Origin: Flavobacteriales bacterium
Lineage (GTDB): Bacteria > Bacteroidota > Bacteroidia > Flavobacteriales_F > PHOS-HE28
NCBI GenBank assembly: GCA_016699575.1
Contig: CP064979.1
Location: forward strand, 620,001 to 684,000
Direction of reading: 5' to 3'
Length of the DNA stretch: 64,000 nt
A program made the translations under genes and the position numbers. Position 1 is the first letter of the stretch. Every line of letters starts with the position of its first letter. The notes under the pieces were generated by a model. The model made no database searches. It was not told where the DNA came from and was given only the letters and a program-made list of their open reading frames with translations. This document shows, one piece after another, positions 17,701 through 26,829 of this stretch.

Positions 17701-19684
17701 AGGCCTAGGCACAGCGCTGAACGCCACAGCCACCTTCAAGAATTGCCGCACGTCCGTTTGGACCGAGAGCATGGGCTTGCGCGCACAGCAATGCCGGGTG
17801 GAAGGCCCCATGTCCCTCACCGGCATCACGGCCCGGTTCAGCAGCGGCCGCCTCATTGACATCAGTTCCAACAACATCAATGTGCAGCATTCAGCCATCG
17901 ACCTGCGCTTCAACGATGGGGCTGCCCAACTTTCGGTGCACGACAACGAACTGCACTTCGGGCTCAACGGCTCCAATGGCCTTGTCATGTTCCCCGGCAT
18001 CAACGTGCAGGAGATGAACGGCACCAATAGTGCCAGTGAGATCCGCAATAATCAACTGCATTGCCGGGGCGCTTGGCGGGGCATGTCGCTGAACAGCGCC
18101 AGCAACTACCTGGTGTCGGAGAACACCGTGGCCATGCTCTCCCAGCAGGTCAATCGCGGTGGCATCGAACTCAGGGGCTGCACCGATACGCGGGTGACAT
18201 GCAACACGGTGTTCGGCCAGAACGTGGTGGGGCAACCACCTTGGTCGGCCTTGTGGCCTGTGTCGCACTTCACCCAAACAGGCATACGCCACAGCCTGGG
18301 CGCCACCAACTACTTGGCGTGCAACTCTGTGGACAACATCCTCCACGGCATCCTCTTCAACGGCTGGACGCCCGGCCTGGACCTCACCGCTAACAACTTC
18401 GGCACGCACAACATCGGGTTGGAACTCACACAAGGGGCGCTTATTGGTGGGCAGCTCCATAAGGGTAACATTTGGAATGTTCAGGCGACGTTTCGCGATG
18501 CACGATGGAATACAACCTCAGCCGGTTTGGACGTGATGACCGTAAATTTGGGCAACCCGCTCTGCTGGCCGAACAACTATGAGCCATCGGACTGGTTCCA
18601 AACTACCCCCGACCCAAATGATGAGTGTAGTACTATCATGCCACAATGCCCTTCAGTTAACTTCCAAGGCGGAGGCGGCCAGCGGTCATTGATCATGGAC
18701 GAAGCTGTGATGTTGGGCAGCATCGAGAATGGCATTTACACGGATGAAACACGGTTGACCTTGGCGTATGAACTTTACTTGGCGTTGCTCAAGGACCCCG
18801 CGCTTTACAGCGGCAGCCCTTACACCGCTGACTTCGTAACGCTGATGGAGAACAGTGTGGCCGATGGCCTGAAAGATGTTGAGCAGCCCCGGAAGGAGTT
18901 GTACGAGGTACCTGGTCCGGTGCTGGCGAGCGTACAGCAGAACGAATTGGCTATTGAAGCGCTGTTGCTCCAAGTGAAAACCGCCATGGAACAACTGGCC
19001 ACGGGCGGGCTTAGCCCAGCGCAGGAGGCGGCGTTGCAGGCCAGTATCGCGTCTTGGCAGCAGAACATTGAGAACTTGAATACTTACAACACCACGGCCA
19101 TGGCCAATCTGGATGCAGCAAGAGCAGTTGAGGCCATGCTGCTCGAAAACGGTGCGGCAGCGCTGGCGAGCACGGAACTCATTGAGCAGAACGCCAAAGC
19201 GGTGAACGAGATCTACCTCAGCACCATAGCGGTGTCAGGGGAAGGCTTGGTCTTCGATGCTTCGCAAGAAGCGACGTTGTTGTCCATTGCCAGCCAGTGC
19301 CCGCTTCTTGGCGGCAATCCAGTGTATCAAGCCCGTTCCATGTACACGCTGATCGATGAAGAAATGGACTTCGATGATGCGTTGATCTGTGTGGCTTCAG
19401 GCTTTGCAGTTAAGGATGCTGATGCGCGCGGGCAGCATGTTGTGGTTTACCCCAATCCTAACCGCGATGGATTGCTCAACTTCATGTTGACCGGTCTGGA
19501 TGACACGAAAGAGCACACCGGGACCATCGTCCTCTACGACGTGCAAGGGCAGGAGGTCGGCAGGCAGAGCATCAACAGCGGGCGGGCACAAATGGATGTA
19601 TCCGGGTTGGCACAAGGCCTGTACCAATGGTCATTGATCATGGATGAAGGAACTCGGGAACTCGGAACGGTGACCATCTTTTAA
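14747..19684 (+). pseudogene. T9SS type A secreted SBBP / beta-helix protein, interrupted by an amber codon
   Basis: A single frame of 1645 residues broken only by TAG at 14948 (codon 68). Order: signal peptide (LVICLLAGALVQAQ), DUF7948-type N-terminal domain (about 28-240, GIVANAGQ to KGPLVVDPIG) which the stop cuts, SBBP-like propeller (about 240-740), right-handed beta-helix (about 742-1250), a helical stretch (about 1320-1500), and a type A sorting domain (VYPNPNRDG to GTVTIF). The surrounding text RFV-stop-EISYVHKD resembles a TAC or TAT to TAG change. Codon 73 could be a GTG restart, but that product would lack a signal peptide. Without suppression the gene is dead; a sequencing error is also possible. 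The next gene starts 7 bases after its stop. Confidence 0.85.
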
Positions 19685-19691
19685 GCGAAGT

Positions 19692-21200
19692 ATGCCTCAA
19701 ACCCGGAGAGTCGTCACGATGTGCTATAGAGTCGGATGCGCGTTTGTTGTAGTCCTGGGCTGGAGCCAGTTGGCTCCAGCCCAAGGGCTCAACAATCTTT
19801 GGCAGGGCGGTTATGACACATGGTTCGGAGCGCCCTGGGGCGGTTCGGATATTGAGTTCTCAAGCGGAACACCAATCATATTCACTCAGCCTAGCCGCGT
19901 GGTTGATTTGGGGCGGACATCCGCCAACATCACCGATGCTTCTGGCAATTTGCTCTTCTTCACAAATGGCGCGACCGTGGGGATACAGAATGGCGATACA
20001 ATGCCGAACGGCGGTGGCTTGGCGCCCAGCGACTACACGGACAATTATCCCGAGGCCCTTCAAATACCCCAAGCAGCGTTGATCATTCCGGATCCCGGAG
20101 ATGGCGAACGCTACTACCTTTTCCATTGCACGGTGGATGACCTGCAGACCTCCACTACGTTCTATCTGTACGTTACCACCATCGACATGGGTTTGAACGG
20201 AGGATCTGGAGAAGTTGTCCAGAAGAACGAGGTGGTTCTTAACGCAGCCATTCAGCCCGGCAAGCTGGCAGCCGTGCGCCATGGCAATGGGCGGGATTGG
20301 TGGGTGTACGCCCATGAGGTCAACACCGACAGGTTCTGGCGTTTCCTTGTTACTCCGAGCGGTATTGCAGGCCCCAGCGATCAAACGATCGGTGTCGTTC
20401 GTCCGTCGGATGCAGGTCGGACGGCCTTTTCCGCCGACGGAAGCAGGTTTGCGTACTACTGGGGCGTTTCGGACTTGGACATTTTTTCCGTGGACCGTTG
20501 CACAGGCCTTTTCAGCGACGATGTGCACATCGACATCAACGACTACAATGGCAATGCTGGTGTTGCATTCTCACCGAGCGGCCGATTCCTCTATGTCTCT
20601 TCCGTTTACGATGTCTATCAAGTTGACATGGAGGCATCTGATATTGCTGCGTCGATTCTGCACATTGCTGAGTGGGACTCCACATATTCACCGGGACCGC
20701 CGTTAGCAACGTTGTTCAATGCCGCGCAGTTGGCACCTGACGGTAGGATCTACATCAGTACGGGCAACGGTACCGACAAGCTGCACGTAATCAACTACCC
20801 GGACAGCCTTGGGGCCGCGTGCGGCATTCAACAGCATGCCATTACGCTCCCCACCTACTGGTTCAACTCCCTCCCCAACCACCCCAACTACCACTTGGGC
20901 GCCTTGGATGGCAGCGTGTGCGACAGCTTGGATGTGGGGTTGGTGGAGCAGCCGGAGAACTTGAACCTGAGCTTGTACCCCAACCCGAACGCAGGTGCCT
21001 TTGCTATCACCTACGCACCACAACCCACCAGCGGTATGCTGGAGGTGGTAGCACTGGATGGCCGTGTGGTGCACCGCGAGAGCGTGGCGCCCTGGAGCCA
21101 ACTGAATCGCGTGGAGCTGCGGGACTTGTCGCCGGGCATGTACCAGTGCACGGTGCGGTTCGGTGCCCAAGAGGGCGTTAGGAGGTTTGTAGTGGAGTGA
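19692..21200 (+). CDS. T9SS-secreted propeller protein, array paralogue 1
   Basis: First of six tandem paralogues. 502 residues: a signal peptide ending in LAPAQ, a secreted region opening with GLNNLWQGGYDTWFGAPWGG, and propeller-like blades (LLFFTNGATVG, YYLFHCTVDDL, RDWWVYAHEVNTDRFWRFL, FSADGSRFAYYWG, FSPSGRFLYVSS, APDGRIYISTGNG). The C-terminal type A sorting domain begins at SLYPNPNAGAF and ends in the family tail VRRFVVE. This N-terminal type (NLWQGG, WGGSDIEF) is shared with paralogues 4 and 6. Near the C-terminus it carries the block LRDLSPG. ATG 19722 is an alternative start, as both give a signal peptide. Exported across the outer membrane; ligand or role unknown. Confidence 0.85.
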   Translation: MPQTRRVVTMCYRVGCAFVVVLGWSQLAPAQGLNNLWQGGYDTWFGAPWGGSDIEFSSGTPIIFTQPSRVVDLGRTSANITDASGNLLFFTNGATVGIQNGDTMPNGGGLAPSDYTDNYPEALQIPQAALIIPDPGDGERYYLFHCTVDDLQTSTTFYLYVTTIDMGLNGGSGEVVQKNEVVLNAAIQPGKLAAVRHGNGRDWWVYAHEVNTDRFWRFLVTPSGIAGPSDQTIGVVRPSDAGRTAFSADGSRFAYYWGVSDLDIFSVDRCTGLFSDDVHIDINDYNGNAGVAFSPSGRFLYVSSVYDVYQVDMEASDIAASILHIAEWDSTYSPGPPLATLFNAAQLAPDGRIYISTGNGTDKLHVINYPDSLGAACGIQQHAITLPTYWFNSLPNHPNYHLGALDGSVCDSLDVGLVEQPENLNLSLYPNPNAGAFAITYAPQPTSGMLEVVALDGRVVHRESVAPWSQLNRVELRDLSPGMYQCTVRFGAQEGVRRFVVE

Positions 21201-21210
21201 GGCGCTGGTG

Positions 21211-21348
21211 AGCCTATGTTTGATGGAAGCACTATGCAACCATGCGACATACTTGGGGCCACAGGCCCACGACCGATGGACACTCGGCACAGCCGAGCGT
21301 CAGCCGAGTGCGATCAGCGGGCGCAGCACACTACGCGAGCAGGTGCGG
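21211..21348 (+). repeat. Array repeat R, copy A (138 bp)
   Basis: Starts with AGCCTATGTTTGATGG 11 bases after the paralogue 1 stop and ends GCGAGCAGGTGCGG. It contains a perfect TAnnTTTG (21215-21222), a GGGCC-ACA-GGCCC hairpin (21256-21268) and two competing stems: CTCGGC can pair with GCCGAG at 21292 or, as CACTCGGC, with GCCGAGTG at 21303. At its right end it joins directly to a sorting-domain fragment. Confidence 0.85.
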
Positions 21349-21352
21349 GGTA

Positions 21353-21724
21353 GGTGGCAACCCGGTTTACCAGGCAAGGTCGCTGTACACACTGGTTGAT
21401 GAAACGTTGGACTTTGATGACGCCTTGCTCTGCGTCGCAGCTGGTTACGCAGTGAAGAACGACGACCAAGAGAAACTACGTGTCATGGTGTTCCCCAACC
21501 CGAACAGAGATGGGTCATTGAACTTCCGGGTGCTCGGTTTGGTCGATAACAACTTGACTGCTACAGTCAAGTTGTTTGATGAACTGGGCCGCGAGGTTGG
21601 CAGCACTCGCATGAACGGCGATCGCACTACAATGGATGTGAGCCAGCTGGCCCAAGGAGCATAGCATTGGACGATAGCGACTGAGGTCGGGACGATCGGT
21701 CGCGGCACCGTAACCATCTATTGA
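21353..21724 (+). pseudogene. C-terminal remnant of a large T9SS protein (tail 1)
   Basis: Encodes GGNPVYQARSLYTLVDE through a type A sorting domain (VFPNPNRDGSLNF) to GRGTVTIY, clearly homologous to the end of the gene at 14747. It has no start and carries an in-frame TAG at 21662, where an LAQGLYHW motif is expected but LAQGA-stop-HW is found. It is the longest of five remnants in the array, about 123 codons. Confidence 0.85.
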
Positions 21725-21737
21725 GTCGCAGGTACTG

Positions 21738-23234
21738 ATGAAGGCGGGGAGGCTCTTTCGTTGGGTGTTGTTGGGTGGCATAGTTCCTCTCGGCACAAGC
21801 ATGGCCTGCGGTCAAGGCTCGGACAATCTGTGGCTTGGAGGGTATGACAATTGGTTCGGTGCGGCGCCTTACGGAGGCTCCAATATTGAGTTCGGCTCTG
21901 GTGCCCCCGTGATTTCAATGGGCAGCCGATCAATAGACCTGTTCCCCACTGCTGCCAATATCACCGATAGCAATGGTGCGCTACTGTTCTTTACGAATGG
22001 AGTGGTTGTTGGCCGAGCCGATGGGGACACCATGTTGAACGGATCAGGGTTGAATCCAAGCGACTACACCAACAACTGGTACCCTAGTGGATTGTCCCTG
22101 TATCAGGGTAACATGATCGTCCCCGACCCTGGTAACGACCATCGTTACTACCTGTTTCATTGCACGGCGGACTACATACCGCAGTTCAGTGCGCGGTTTT
22201 TGTACCTGACAGTTGTGGACATGAGCTTGGATGGAGGCAACGGTTCAGTAGTAACGAAGAACCAAGTGCTGTACGATGGTGAAATGCAAGCGGGCCGGAT
22301 CAACGCAGTACGCCACGGCAACGGGCGCGACTGGTGGGTCTATTGCCATGAGTCCAACAGCGATGTATACGTGCGCTGGTTGGTCACTCCACAGGGTGTT
22401 ACTGGACCATTCACACAAGCGGTGGGGACTTGGAGACCGGTCGATGCCGGTCAGGTCATTTTCTCTCAGGACGGAGAGCTTTTCGCTTACTACTCCGGAG
22501 ATACCGGTATCGACTTGTATGACGTGAACAGGTGTGATGGCACACTGGCCTACATCGGCCATGCCAATGTGCCGAACGCCCAGTACGGCCTTGGGGTCGC
22601 CTTCGCCCCGGGTGGCCGGTTCGTTTACCTGAGTGCACAGTTCTACTTGTACCAAATGGATTGTGCTGCGCAAGACTTGGAAGGATCACTGTTGGAAATC
22701 GCTGAATGGGATTCCACATACTCGCCGGCACCCCCGCTCGCGACATTGTTTGGCGCCTCGAAGCTGGCCCCCGACGGCAAGGTGTACATCAGCACATTGA
22801 ACGGCACCGACAAACTACACGTGATCAACTACCCGGACAGCCTTGGTGCGGCGTGCGACATTCAGCAGCACGCCATTACGCTCCCTACGTACTGGTTCAA
22901 CTCCCTCCCCAACCACCCCAACTACCACTTGGGCGCCTTGGAAGGCAGCGTGTGCGACAGCTTGGATGTGGGCATGGTGGAGCAACCTGAGAACCTTAAC
23001 CTGAGCTTGTACCCCAACCCCAATGCAGGGGCGTTCGCCATCACTTTCGCACCACAACCCATCAGCGGTGTGCTGGAGGTGGTAGCACTGGATGGCCGTG
23101 TGGTGCACCGCGAGAGCGTGGCGCCATGGAGCCAACTGAAGCGCGTGGAGCTGCCGAGACTTGCACCGGGCATGTACCAGTGCACGGTGCGGTTCGGTGC
23201 CCAAGAGGGTGTGAGGAGGTTCGTGGTGGAGTAG
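21738..23234 (+). CDS. T9SS-secreted propeller protein, array paralogue 2
   Basis: 498 residues, start 13 bases after the tail-1 stop. A signal peptide ends in TSMACGQ. The second N-terminal type of the array (DNLWLGGYDNWFGAAPYGGSNIEF) is shared with paralogues 3 and 5, with blades such as RRYYLFHCTADYIPQFSARF-like text, RDWWVYCHESNSDVYVRWLV and FAPGGRFVYLSA. The last 130 codons are almost those of the other copies. Its block combination is LEVVALDG with LPRLAPGM and AITFAPQPISG. A type A sorting domain starts at SLYPNPNAGAF. Confidence 0.85.
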   Translation: MKAGRLFRWVLLGGIVPLGTSMACGQGSDNLWLGGYDNWFGAAPYGGSNIEFGSGAPVISMGSRSIDLFPTAANITDSNGALLFFTNGVVVGRADGDTMLNGSGLNPSDYTNNWYPSGLSLYQGNMIVPDPGNDHRYYLFHCTADYIPQFSARFLYLTVVDMSLDGGNGSVVTKNQVLYDGEMQAGRINAVRHGNGRDWWVYCHESNSDVYVRWLVTPQGVTGPFTQAVGTWRPVDAGQVIFSQDGELFAYYSGDTGIDLYDVNRCDGTLAYIGHANVPNAQYGLGVAFAPGGRFVYLSAQFYLYQMDCAAQDLEGSLLEIAEWDSTYSPAPPLATLFGASKLAPDGKVYISTLNGTDKLHVINYPDSLGAACDIQQHAITLPTYWFNSLPNHPNYHLGALEGSVCDSLDVGMVEQPENLNLSLYPNPNAGAFAITFAPQPISGVLEVVALDGRVVHRESVAPWSQLKRVELPRLAPGMYQCTVRFGAQEGVRRFVVE

Positions 23235-23243
23235 GCTACGGCA

Positions 23244-23376
23244 AGCCTATGTTTGATGGAAGCACTATGCAACCATGCGACATACTTGGGGCCACAGGCC
23301 CACGACCGATGGACACTCGGCACAGCCGAGCGTCAGCCGAGTGCGATCAGCGGGCGCAGCACACTACGCGAGCAGG
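23244..23376 (+). repeat. Array repeat R, copy B (split by the IS)
   Basis: Matches copy A almost base for base up to CGCGAGCAGG, where the IS4 element is inserted. The end of the repeat continues at 24819-24833 (CGCGAGCAGGTGCGG). The perfect TATGTTTG is at 23248-23255. Confidence 0.85.
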
Positions 23377-24818
23377 CAATGTCATTAAGTTAAGGGTTCT
23401 CACAGGGCCGGTTTGGAGTTGGTGAGATAGACGGGCTTGTCGCGTGTGCGGTACTTGTCGCGATCGCGTGGGAAAGTGCGGCCTGGGCGGATGGGCACGG
23501 TGGTGGAGAGGAACAGCTCGGACAGGTCGCGCATGGTCTGCTCATCGTCCTCTTGGGCCATGATGCGCATCACCTCCTGCTTCATGTAGCCGAAGGACAC
23601 GTTGTTGTTGATCTTGTAGGAGAGCTTGCGCGCGGGGTGCTCGGCGGGCAACTGGTCCTGCGCCTCGTCGAGGAGCAGGGCGTGCAGGTTGCACATGAAA
23701 AGCGCTGCATGGAAATCCTGCTGGATGACCACATCGGTGTGTCCGGTGAAGTGCTCCACACGGGCGATGTTCTTGATGGTGTTGTAGAAGCGCTCCACGC
23801 CCCAGCGCTTGGCGTACAACTCTTTGAAGACGGCCGTCGCATAGCGCTGTTCATCGGTCAAGGATGTGAGCAGCACTTCCAGTTCGCCATTGTCCAGCAA
23901 CACCTTCACCATGCGTACGTTGATGCGATCATTGCTCTGCGGACCACGACCGTGCTGGGTGTTCTTGCCAGCGCCCATGGGCACGGTGTGCGAGTGCAGG
24001 CCACCGGCCACGAAGTCGATCACCTGCTGGTTGAACTTGTGGGTGCAACGGATCAGGAAATGCGCTCCGCGCTCCAGCACCGCCGACATGAGCGCATAGC
24101 TGGGATAGCCGCGGTCGTAGATCATCAGGTCGCCCTCTTGGCACATGTGCAAGTGCTGCAAGGCCAGTTCACGTTCGCCCACCGCCCAGGGCGATAGCGT
24201 GCCATGGAGCACCATGTTGTTGAGCACATCGTAGAGCACCGAGCAACGCGCCTGCACCGTGCGGTTGCCGTGCTGGTTGCTCGCGCCGCCGTAGTGCTCG
24301 CCCAGTTCCTTGGTATGCGGCAGGTTGATGATGGACCCGTCGGTGGCCAGGAGCCGAAAGCCTTGCCAGCGCTTCACACGCTCGTCGTTGTCGGTGTAGA
24401 ACTCTTGGTTCATCACTCGCATGAGTTCCTTGAACACCCCGGGCTCCACCTTCCTTCTGCTCTGGTTGAAGGCACTGCCCGATACGTTGCGCACCCCGTC
24501 GGCGAAGGCGCGCACGAAGCCCGTGAGTTCCAGCTGCAGGCTGCGCCGCGAGAGGCTCAGCATGAAGAGCACCACCTTCTTGAAGGGCATCTTGCGTTGG
24601 CGTGTGAAGTCTTTGGGCGAGCGCCTGAAGGTCTCCCTCAATGCGTCGCTGGCCAAACATCTTCTCACTGTTACGAGGATCCCACGGTTGGTCTTGCGCT
24701 TCGCTCTTGGTGCCATGGGCCAAAGAGCCTCCCCGCCGATCACCGTTGATCCCTCGACACCGCGACTTTTCAACCGCGTTGATCACAGCACAAGGCACTC
24801 CTTAACTTAATGACATTG
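23377..24818 (-). mobile_element. IS4-family insertion sequence, 1442 bp, intact
   Basis: Perfect 19-bp terminal inverted repeats (CAATGTCATTAAGTTAAGG at 23377-23395 and its complement at 24800-24818) enclose one transposase gene on the minus strand. The flanks are a perfect 10-bp direct repeat, CGCGAGCAGG (23367-23376 and 24819-24828), which is the target duplication: removal restores the sequence seen in the other R copies. Perfect ends and target repeat suggest recent insertion. Confidence 0.95.
23400..24716 (-). CDS. IS4-family transposase
   Basis: 438 residues from the ATG at 24716; a TTG at 24773 in frame could add 19. DDE residues are visible: Asp126 in LLATDGSIINLP, Asp201 in LMIYDRGYPSY, and Glu308 in the YREK signature YAKRWGVERFYNTIK, with Tyr, Arg, Glu and Lys at the right spacing. 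It has the long beta-strand insertion between the second Asp and Glu that is typical of IS4. It fills the element from just inside both inverted repeats. The frame is intact, so it is probably active or recently so. Confidence 0.95.
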   Translation of the reverse strand: MAPRAKRKTNRGILVTVRRCLASDALRETFRRSPKDFTRQRKMPFKKVVLFMLSLSRRSLQLELTGFVRAFADGVRNVSGSAFNQSRRKVEPGVFKELMRVMNQEFYTDNDERVKRWQGFRLLATDGSIINLPHTKELGEHYGGASNQHGNRTVQARCSVLYDVLNNMVLHGTLSPWAVGERELALQHLHMCQEGDLMIYDRGYPSYALMSAVLERGAHFLIRCTHKFNQQVIDFVAGGLHSHTVPMGAGKNTQHGRGPQSNDRINVRMVKVLLDNGELEVLLTSLTDEQRYATAVFKELYAKRWGVERFYNTIKNIARVEHFTGHTDVVIQQDFHAALFMCNLHALLLDEAQDQLPAEHPARKLSYKINNNVSFGYMKQEVMRIMAQEDDEQTMRDLSELFLSTTVPIRPGRTFPRDRDKYRTRDKPVYLTNSKPAL

Positions 24819-24832
24819 CGCGAGCAGGTGCG

Positions 24833-25153
24833 GGGGATTTCGATGACGCCTTGCTGTGCGTGGCTGCTGGATTCGCAGTGAAGAAGGAAGATGTGGTCTC
24901 ACCAACGGTGATTGTCTTCCCCAACCCGAACCGAACGGGTCAATTGAACTTCAGGCTTAGCGTACTGGATACAGAACAACAACTGAAAGGTCAGGTGTTG
25001 CTGTATGATGTGCAAGGCCAACTGGTTGAGAGCAAGCTATTGCACAACACCAGAGAACTGTTGGAGGTGGGGCACTTGGCACAGGGCCTCTACCATTGGG
25101 AGGTAATCGTTGATGACCATGTGCTGGGAAGGGGCAAGGTCATTCAATATTGA
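24833..25153 (+). pseudogene. C-terminal remnant of a large T9SS protein (tail 2)
   Basis: From GDFDDALLCVAAGFAVKKE through a type A sorting domain (VFPNPNRTGQLNF) to GRGKVIQY, about 106 codons and without internal stop, but lacking any start or signal peptide. It is joined to the last bases of repeat R copy B, right after the IS. The next paralogue starts 6 bases after its stop. Confidence 0.8.
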
Positions 25154-25159
25154 AAGACA

Positions 25160-26634
25160 ATGGTCAAGCTCTGGGGAGGCGCCGTATTTGGATTGTGCTC
25201 AACACTTGCCCTTGGTCAAGGGCGTGACAATCTGTGGATGGGGGGCTCGGAAGGGTTTGCTCCTATACCCTTCGGTGGTTCCTCGATCAATTTTGTCACA
25301 GGTACCGCAGACATCTACTATAACAACCGGCCCATAGACCTTTATTACACTGCCGCCAACATTAGCGATGCCGCAGGCAATCTGTTGTTCTTTTCCAACG
25401 GTGTTGTGGTAGGAAAGGCAGATGGCGATACGATGCAGAACGGCACAGGTCTGAACCAAGTGACTACACGGACAATTGGTACCCCACAGGCCTTTCCCTA
25501 TGCCAGGGCAATATGATCTTGCCGGATCCTGGAAACGATGACCGGTATTATCTCTTCCATTGCACGGCGGACTACATACCGCAGTTCAGTGCGCGGTATC
25601 TGTACCTGACAGCCGTGGACATGAGCTTGGATGGCGGTAACGGAGCAGTTGATACGAAGAACCAAGTGCTATACGATGGCGAAATGCAGGCGGGACGGAT
25701 CAATGCTGTACGCCACGGAAACGGGCGTGACTGGTGGGTCTATTGCCATGAGTCCAACAGTGATGTGTACATGCGCTGGTTGGTGACTCCACAAGGCGTT
25801 GCAGGGCCTATCACGCAAGCAGTAGGGACATGGAGACCGGTCGATGCCGGTCAGGTAATCTTCTCACAAGACGGGCAAAGGTTCGCCTACTATTCCGGTG
25901 ACACGGGTGTGGACCTATACGACGTGGATCGTTGCAACGGCGAGTTGGTCTATGTCGGACATGCCGACGTACCGAATGCCCAATACGGGGTGGGTGTCTC
26001 ATTCTCCCCCAATGGTCGATTCGTTTACCTGAGCGCCCAGAACTTTCTGTACCAGATGGACGCCGATGCGAGCGACTTACAAGCGTCCTTGTTGGAAATC
26101 GCGGAGTGGGATTCGACCTATTCACCGAACCCGCCTTTTGCGACAAAGTTCGGTGCCTCCAAACTCGCACCTGATGGCAAGATCTACATCAGCACGATGA
26201 ACAGCACCGACAAGCTTCACGTGATCAACTACCCGGACAGCCTTGGTGCCGCGTGCGACATTCAGCAGCATGCCATTACGCTCCCCACCTACTGGTTCAA
26301 CTCCCTCCCCAACCACCCCAACTACCACTTGGGGGCCTTGGATGGCAGCGTGTGCGACAGCTTGGATGTGGGCTTAGCGGAGTTGCCGGAGAACTTGAAC
26401 CTGAGCTTGTACCCCAACCCGAACGCAGGTGCCTTTGCCATCACCTACGCACCACAACCCACCAGCGGTGTGCTGGAGGTGGTAGCACTGGATGGCCGCG
26501 TGGTGCACCGCGAGAGCGTGGCGCCTTGGAGCCAACTGAAGCGCGTGGAGCTGCCGCGACTTGCACCGGGCCTATACCAATGCACGATGCGGTTCGGTGC
26601 CCAAGAGGGCGTTAGGAGGTTCGTGGTGGAGTAG
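25160..26634 (+). pseudogene. T9SS-secreted propeller protein, array paralogue 3 (frameshifted)
   Basis: Paralogue 3 is of the paralogue-2 type but split. The first frame (25160-25516) begins with signal peptide CSTLALGQ and GRDNLWMGG and, after NGTGLN, loses homology; the second (open to 26634) resumes with MILPDPGNDDRYYLFHCTADY. The siblings read GLNPSDYTDNWYP at the break, and the DNA has AACCAAGTGACTACACGGAC where AACCCAAGTG is expected: one C is missing near 25456. The C-terminal domain (SLYPNPNAGAF, block LEVVALDG with LPRLAPGL) is intact. True inactivation or a homopolymer read error. Confidence 0.85.
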
Positions 26635-26643
26635 GCTATCGCA

Positions 26644-26781
26644 AGCCTATGTTTGATGGAAGCACATTGCAACCATGGAACATACATGGGGCCACAGGCC
26701 CACTACCGATGGACACTCGGCGCAGCCGAGCGTCAGCCGAGTGCGATCAGCGGGCGTTGTGCACTGCGCGAGCAGGTGCGG
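26644..26781 (+). repeat. Array repeat R, copy C (138 bp)
   Basis: Full-length copy, TATGTTTG at 26648-26655, ending GCGAGCAGGTGCGG. It belongs with copies E and F to a subtype reading ACATTGCAACCATGGAACAT and GGGCGTTGTGCACT where A and B read ACTATGCAACCATGCGACAT and GGGCGCAGCACACT. Confidence 0.85.
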
Positions 26782-26782
26782 A

Positions 26783-26818
26783 GAAAAACTGGGACAGGGC
26801 AAAGTGACCATCTTCTAG
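26783..26818 (+). pseudogene. C-terminal remnant (tail 3), 11 codons
   Basis: Reads EKLGQGKVTIF then TAG. This is only the last strand of a type A sorting domain, fused to the end of repeat R copy C and lying 11 bases before paralogue 4. Confidence 0.65.
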
Positions 26819-26829
26819 AGCGTTCTCTG

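Noticed and set aside
26653..26829. N-terminal extension of paralogue 4 through repeat R
   Set aside because: The extension translates the intergenic repeat and would place the signal peptide internally; ATG 26830 is right. The same applies to 28356-28538 for paralogue 5.
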